A stretch of 64,000 bases of DNA, from contig BROG01000512.1 in NCBI GenBank assembly GCA_030159075.1, positions 124,001-188,000 on the forward strand, read 5' to 3'. This stretch comes from Atrina japonica. Taxonomy: Eukaryota > Mollusca > Bivalvia > Pterioida > Pinnidae. Shown piece by piece: positions 61,501 through 64,000 of this stretch. Each line of letters begins with the position of its first letter. Position 1 is the first letter of the stretch. The notes under the pieces were generated by a model, which saw nothing but the letters and a program-made list of their open reading frames with translations, made no database searches and had not been told where the DNA came from. A program made the position numbers and the translations under genes.

Positions 61501-63951
61501 CAGAGAAAACATATGTGTTTAAGTTGGCTACCATGATACCACCTAACATAGTTCCCTATCATAGAATTTTACTACAGCTATGTGTACAAGATGTTTCTCT
61601 ACCACAGTCCTACCATATGTACAAGAAATGTTTCTACCAGTCTTACCATGTGTACAAGTAGTGTCTCTATCAGTCTTACTATGTGTACAAGAAGTGTATC
61701 TACCACAGTCCTACCATATGTACAAGAAATGTTTCTACCAGTCTTACCATGTGTACAAGTAGTGTCTCTATCAGTCTTACTATGTGTACAAGAAGTGTAT
61801 CTACCACAGTCTTACCATATGTACAAGAAATGTTTCTACCAGTCTTACCATGTGTACAAGTAGTGTCTCTATCAGTCTTACTATGTGTACAAGAAGTGTA
61901 TCTACCACAGTCTTACCATACCATATGTACAAGAAATTTTTTTACCAGTCTTACCATGTGTACAAGTAGTTCCCTCTATCAGTCTTACTATGTGTACAAG
62001 AAGTGTATCTACCACAGTCTTACCATATGTACAAGAAATGTTTTTACCAGTCTTACCATGTGTACAAGTAGTGTCTCTATCAGTCTTACTATGTGTACAA
62101 GAAGTGTATCTACCACAGTCTTACCATATGTACAAGAAATGTTTTTACCAGTCTTACCATGTGTACAAGTAGTGTCTCTATCAGTCTTACTATGTGTACA
62201 AGAAGTGTATCTACCACAGTCTTACCATATGTACAAGAAATGTTTTTACCAGTCTTACCATGTGTACAAGTAGTGTCTCTATCAGTCTTACTATGTGTAC
62301 AAGTAGTGTATCTACCAGTCTTACCAAATGTACAAGAAATGTTTCTACCAGTCTTACCATGTGTACAAGTAGTGTCTCTGCCAGTCTTACTATGTGTACA
62401 AGAAGTGTATCTACCACATTCCTACCAAATGTACAAGAAATGTTTCTACCAGTCTTACCATGTGTACAAGTAGTGTCTCTACCAGTCTTACCATGTGTAC
62501 AAGAAGTGTATCTACCACATTCCTACCAAATGTACAAGAAATGTTTCTACCAGTCTTACCATGTGTACAAGTAGTGTCTCTGCCAGTCTTACCATGTGTA
62601 CAAAAAGTGTATCTACCACATTCCTACCAAATGTACAAGAAATGTTTCTACCAGTCTTACCATGTGTACAAAAAGTGTGTCTACCAATTTTACTGTGTGT
62701 ACAAGTGTGTCTTACTATGTGTATACGTAGTGTGTCTTCCATGGTCTTACCATGTGTACAAGAAAGGTGTCTACCAATCTTACTTTGTGTACATGTGTTT
62801 CTATCACAGTCTTACCATGTGTTCAAGAAGTGTGTCTACCAGTCTTACTATGTGTACAGGTAGTGTGTCTACCACAGTCTTACTATGTGTACGAGTAAAG
62901 TGTCTACCAAATGTACATGTACATAAAAAGTACTCATTAGAATGGAATACTCGGTATCTGAATCCGACATTAGATTCCGGGAACAAATGTACAAAACTCA
63001 ATGTAAATAAACTCTTTTCAATGGCCTGACATAGAAGCCACCTACCAATTCGGCTATTGTTATCAGTCTTGATTTTCTTCACAGGTAAAAATAATTGTGT
63101 CAATAAAACAATTACACGGTCAATTGTTCCCTGATCTGCACTGATAGGTGAAAGGCATCAACGATTAGCCTTACCTGTACTGCAGTAGGCCTAATGTTTA
63201 TAAAAGAGGTTTCATTAGAACTGAACCGACATTAAAATACAAGCAGTGTACAAATTGAAAAAAAAAGATAATTAAATAATTAAAAATAAATACACATAAT
63301 TGACAAGTTCCATTAGGCTACATGTCTGTGCCAATGTGGTTAAAATGGCGTATCTTTCAATCACTTCAATTTTTGCGACAGCTGTAGACATTTTAGTAAG
63401 ATTTTATTTATGAAAGCAGAATCAGGTACATTCGGATATTTTGTACATGATCCGTGCATTTTACGACATCACAGACTTACTATATGTGACCAAAAAAATA
63501 ATTGTGCATCGATATTTACAAGATTATCTTGCATAAATATGACGATTAAAACAGTGAAAATAGTATGAAATAACATAATGAAAACCGTTATGACTTTCTG
63601 TTTTATTTTACATGTAATTATATGCATATATGATACTCAAGGGAGCTAACTATAAAATGCCCACCACATAATTTCGTTACAATGACAAATTAAATATAAC
63701 GTCAATCCTATGTGGGAACAAACATGGTTGTTGTAAAGAGGGTTCACTGTTAATGTACCTTAGGTCTTCTTATGATGTTGTTACACCTTTCTTTACATGC
63801 AGAAGTATGTAAACAAAGACTTACTGATTATATAGTAGAAAATCTTGGCATACTCTGCCAAATCCCTGTCTGTTGCCTCTACTGTACCCACAATCAGATC
63901 TATAGGCGCATTCTCTGGCACTGTAAATAAGTAGTCTCTTGTTTCCCCATT
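50110..63951 (-). CDS. Large cadherin, 3' ten coding exons (gene-level entry)
   Basis: Ten exons (63825-63951, 61106-61354, 59972-60210, 58659-58747, 56709-56816, 56267-56414, 52992-53116, 52011-52036, 51433-51467, 50110-50418) join in frame through GT-AG introns to 484 residues and TAA. Residues 1-205 hold one complete cadherin repeat with part of another, bearing the Ca2+ motifs TDRD, LDRE, NTNDNPP, TDQD and ADDG. Residues 206-334 form a membrane-adjacent region without Ca2+ motifs, in the manner of the membrane-adjacent domain of CDH23/PCDH15-type and insect midgut cadherins. There is one transmembrane helix (about 335-358) and a 126-residue cytoplasmic tail. No catenin-binding sequence is recognisable, so it is not a classical cadherin. 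The N-terminus lies beyond 64000. The role should be Ca2+-dependent adhesion at the cell surface. The exact family member is uncertain. Confidence 0.9.
51433..51467 (-). CDS. Cadherin small exon i (35 bp)
   Basis: 35 bp, acceptor TATTATTATAG, donor GAG|GTAAGT. Reads EHRVMNQQHSYE in the frame required by both neighbours. Confidence 0.78.
52011..52036 (-). CDS. Cadherin microexon h (26 bp)
   Basis: A 26-bp exon, acceptor ATTTACAG, donor GTAATT. It keeps the frame exactly between the transmembrane exon and the next exon and encodes QKKEKQKLL, a basic juxtamembrane stretch. Length alone is weak evidence. The phase match on both sides and the expected composition support it. Confidence 0.75.
52441..52500. 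repeat. (AT)n microsatellite, 30 repeats
   Basis: A perfect AT run of about 60 bp directly at the end of the transmembrane-exon array. Confidence 0.97.
52500..52991 (-). repeat. Tandem partial copies of the transmembrane exon and its splice donor
   Basis: About five head-to-tail units of about 92-112 bp. Read on the minus strand, each starts near an ACTTTAGC word, runs through a diverged copy of the exon-g transmembrane code (CTGTTGGTGGCATGTTGCTG), and continues across CAGTAAGTATTTAGCAGAAT into intron. At least three units are open in the exon frame, e.g. LALPVFTLLLLVACCC. The exon's 5' part, with its acceptor, is not duplicated. Confidence 0.88.
52992..53116 (-). CDS. Cadherin exon g (transmembrane segment)
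   Basis: 125 bp, acceptor TTTTTTTAG, donor CA|GTAAGT. Reads LATTEEEHFDRTATLA, then a hydrophobic stretch of 24 residues (VMIIVIVLIVLALLLLLVA), then CCCIKR as the cytoplasmic stop-transfer end. The three Cys are candidates for palmitoylation. Partial copies of this exon fill the following intron (52500-52991). Confidence 0.93.
53120..53640. other. Intron sequence
   Basis: Nothing recognised. A T/G run (TTTTTTGGGGGGGC) lies near 53250. Confidence 0.5.
53640..54025. repeat. Dispersed repeat (family of 19976-20342)
   Basis: Shares CTCAACTTTTATTTTATTATT, the AAGTTTTAACAAATGA block and AGTTGAGCTTGAGTATTGAG with the region around the 27-bp minisatellite. It has only one 27-28 bp unit equivalent (GAGTAAATTGGAAAACTTCA). 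Confidence 0.5.
54026..54700. repeat. Dispersed repeat with a nested hairpin-ended insert
   Basis: Matches 58240-58620 in order: GCATCAGCTGTGTTTAC, TTTTACTACTTGTACTTGAT, GAGCTATACACAGGCATA, TTTGTGAAAACAAGGTCAG and CAAGCAATTTTCACATGATA. Compared with that copy it contains an extra block of about 300 bp (54048-54350). Confidence 0.7.
54048..54350 (+). mobile_element. Hairpin-ended insert with a GACAGACAGACAG tail
   Basis: Begins AAGATGTGTTTGAGAAACAC, a TGTGTTT/AAACACA hairpin. It ends after a stretch rich in GACAGACAAACAGACAGACA and CTGGGGGCAC. The related copy at 58240 lacks it, giving an empty-site comparison. No ORF. Non-autonomous, class unknown. Confidence 0.6.
55114..55291. mobile_element. 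Pogo/Tigger-like MITE with TA flanks
   Basis: TA on both sides, ends CAGTGAAACCTTGCTATCAA and (reverse) CAGTGGAATATCACC with ACCTTGCT inward. It is 178 bp. Its ends and its GGTGGTCT/AGACCACC words relate it to the copies at 7000, 15353 and 24862, but the body differs, so it is a separate subfamily. Confidence 0.65.
55972..56245 (+). mobile_element. tRNA-derived SINE, second family
   Basis: The head GGGATGGTAGAGTGCTCGAT has an A-box-like TGGTAGAGTGC, and GCAGGTTCAAGC about 45 bp later fits a B-box. The body holds GTGTCGGCACGTTAAAGAAC and GGCGACGTCTCTATATGAGT. The tail is TTAAACAACAATACAACA. This body is, from memory, widespread in mollusc sequences. It lies in antisense to the cadherin gene, beside the donor of exon f. 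Confidence 0.75.
56267..56414 (-). CDS. Cadherin exon f (membrane-adjacent region)
   Basis: 148 bp between AATTTCTAG and GTAAGT. Reads SDVYISAVCQNCEGQKYYIY then PAAKLLSDLNNLKVKYPDIF. A C-x2-C pair lies in the middle. A SINE begins about 20 bp beyond its splice donor. Confidence 0.88.
56640..56695. repeat. GATA/GACA microsatellite
   Basis: Interrupted AGACAGACAG and ATAGATAGATAGA units; intronic. Confidence 0.85.
56709..56816 (-). CDS. Cadherin exon e (membrane-adjacent region)
   Basis: 108 bp between TTTTTACAG and GTAATT. Reads TFQGFKDDFGNPIFNYVCAS then SIVDHVLDDGGTTKI. A single Cys here may pair with one of the two Cys in the next exon (inference). Confidence 0.85.
56822..56937. repeat. 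ATATATTGTATAATA microsatellite-like array
   Basis: Six to seven copies of a 17-22 bp AT-only unit (AATAATATATTGTATAAT) starting about 5 bp upstream of exon e on the minus strand. Its T-rich reverse complement supplies that exon's polypyrimidine tract. Confidence 0.85.
57023..58232. repeat. 27-bp minisatellite in three sequence blocks
   Basis: About 44 units. Block 1 (57023-57270) is ATCAATTAGTCATCATGATA + TTATAAC and nearly perfect. Block 2 (57270-57830) is CATACTTTAGTCATCATGAC + ATAATAA and more varied. Block 3 (57950-58232) uses AGTCATCTTGACTAAATAAC + ATCCTGT. All keep the TAGTCAT core and the 27-bp period. The ORF on the minus strand is repeat translation. Confidence 0.93.
58240..58620. 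repeat. Dispersed repeat (empty-site relative of 54026-54700)
   Basis: Same order of words as 54026-54700 without the 300-bp insert. Class unknown. Both copies sit in introns of the cadherin gene in the same orientation. Confidence 0.7.
58659..58747 (-). CDS. Cadherin exon d (membrane-adjacent region)
   Basis: 89 bp between TTTACAG and GTAGGT. Reads VFVTDPDTEVKLVIAQPASE then VRLIAQTLR. A V.V.....V.LVI..P...VR pattern is typical of the segment following the last repeat in CDH23-like and insect cadherin receptors. The join to the next exon makes an Asn codon. Confidence 0.85.
58900..59971 (-). repeat. 31-bp minisatellite made of 5' splice-site copies
   Basis: About 35 units of CACAAAATCTTACCAAAACT + TGAGCTTAACA. 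On the minus strand each reads AGCTCAAGTTTTGGTAAGAT + TTTG, the same as the exon-c end and donor at 59972 (AGCTCGAGTTTTG|GTAAGATTTTG). Most units keep GTAAG. A minority read GATAAG. Units also vary at TTGAGC, CTGAGC or TTTAGC. Confidence 0.97.
59972..60210 (-). CDS. Cadherin exon c (last cadherin repeat)
   Basis: 239 bp, acceptor TATTTACAG, donor TTTTG|GTAAGA. Contains SLGQSIIKVEATDQDTPES, then ALAIDATSGIIS, then FEMVVTADDGQLTAEARVL. The strand order fits a slightly degenerate cadherin repeat, with DATSG in place of DxxTG and no LDRE. Its donor site is the seed of the 31-bp array in the following intron. Confidence 0.93.
60500..60905. repeat. 31-39 bp minisatellite
   Basis: About twelve copies of CAAGACAGGTGGTCTTCTAT + GACAGTGGTCT with variants (GATTAGACAAGTGG). 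The left part is more diverged. ORFs on both strands are repeat translations. Intronic, between exons b and c. Confidence 0.92.
61106..61354 (-). CDS. Cadherin exon b (end of one repeat, start of linker)
   Basis: 249 bp, acceptor TTAAG, donor GTAAGT. Reads GMFKMNATTGQLSVAKILDR, a diagnostic cadherin block (GxF.. ..TG.L.....LDRE), through to VVIQIGNTNDNPPLF, the inter-repeat Ca2+ linker. The acceptor has a weak pyrimidine tract (TTTCTGTTAAG), but the join restores a Ser codon in frame. Confidence 0.93.
61565..62920. repeat. 101-bp higher-order repeat of three 34-bp subunits
   Basis: Subunits share TGTACAAGNAGTGTNTCTAC and CAGTCTTAC. They differ as ATGTGTACAAGTAGTGTCTC, ATGTGTACAAGAAGTGTATC and ATATGTACAAGAAATGTTTC, arranged in a fixed order, giving a 101-bp period over about 13 units. 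On the right (after about 62680) the order decays. The many overlapping ORFs (up to 211 codons) are repeat translations. Intronic, between exons a and b. Confidence 0.96.
62930..63824. other. Intron sequence
   Basis: No exon or repeat recognised between the 101-bp array and cadherin exon a. Confidence 0.5.
63825..63951 (-). CDS. Cadherin exon a (cadherin repeat, N-terminal half)
   Basis: Acceptor TTGCAG, donor GTAAGT, 127 bp. Reads YLFTVPENAPIDLIVGTVEA then TDRDLAEYAKIFYYI. VPENAP and TDRD are classical positions of strands A to B and the Ca2+-binding DRD-type motif. Confidence 0.92.
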
Positions 63952-64000
63952 CTGCAACAACAAAAATTTATATAATACACAGGATCACATGATGATACTA

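Noticed and set aside
61580..63103. Many overlapping ORFs of 60-211 codons on both strands
   Set aside because: All are frames of the 101-bp repeat. Their starts recur every 101 bp and products are the same repeated peptides.

Overview
This is a stretch of a repeat-rich animal nuclear genome, most probably a bivalve mollusc. The call rests on spliced genes with GT-AG introns, a cadherin with a cytoplasmic tail, tRNA-derived SINEs and foldback elements of the kind common in bivalves, and a hammerhead-ribozyme retroposon whose 5' part and ribozyme I recognise from bivalve genomes. Nothing in it is bacterial. The species cannot be named from the sequence alone.

Layout. Bases 1-31500 are mostly intron or intergenic DNA. 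They hold one clear minus-strand exon (8200-8307) resembling the N-terminus of inositol polyphosphate multikinase, and a frame-compatible candidate upstream exon (30987-31055) next to a promoter-like block (31130-31500). The rest is minisatellites (units of 52, 25, 42, 35, about 64, 27, 49, 71 and 134 bp), microsatellites, SINEs, pogo-like MITEs, a hAT-like element and a 455-bp poly(A) run inside a SINE.

Bases about 32880-47385 form a nest of insertions. A 36-bp minisatellite appears to be split by a degraded non-LTR retrotransposon. That element appears to be split by a hairpin-ended repeat element, which in turn holds a decayed Ty3/gypsy-type element (gag, protease, RT, RNase H, integrase and an envelope-like ORF). 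The gypsy element is interrupted by a hammerhead-ribozyme retroposon. A second ribozyme copy lies in the left minisatellite arm. The right minisatellite arm changes orientation near 47108.

Bases 50110-63951 (minus strand) carry the 3' ten coding exons of a large cadherin: two cadherin repeats, a membrane-adjacent region, one transmembrane helix and an acidic cytoplasmic tail. The exons join in frame to give 484 residues. The N-terminal part lies beyond base 64000. Almost every long intron here holds its own minisatellite. Two of these arrays are copies of the neighbouring exon-intron boundary: a 31-bp array of the 5' splice site after the second cadherin repeat, and about five partial copies of the transmembrane exon, most with the splice donor. 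This is the most unusual signal in the window.

By rough addition about 14 kb, over a fifth of the window, is tandem repeat. Most long ORFs here are translations of repeats and were not called as genes.
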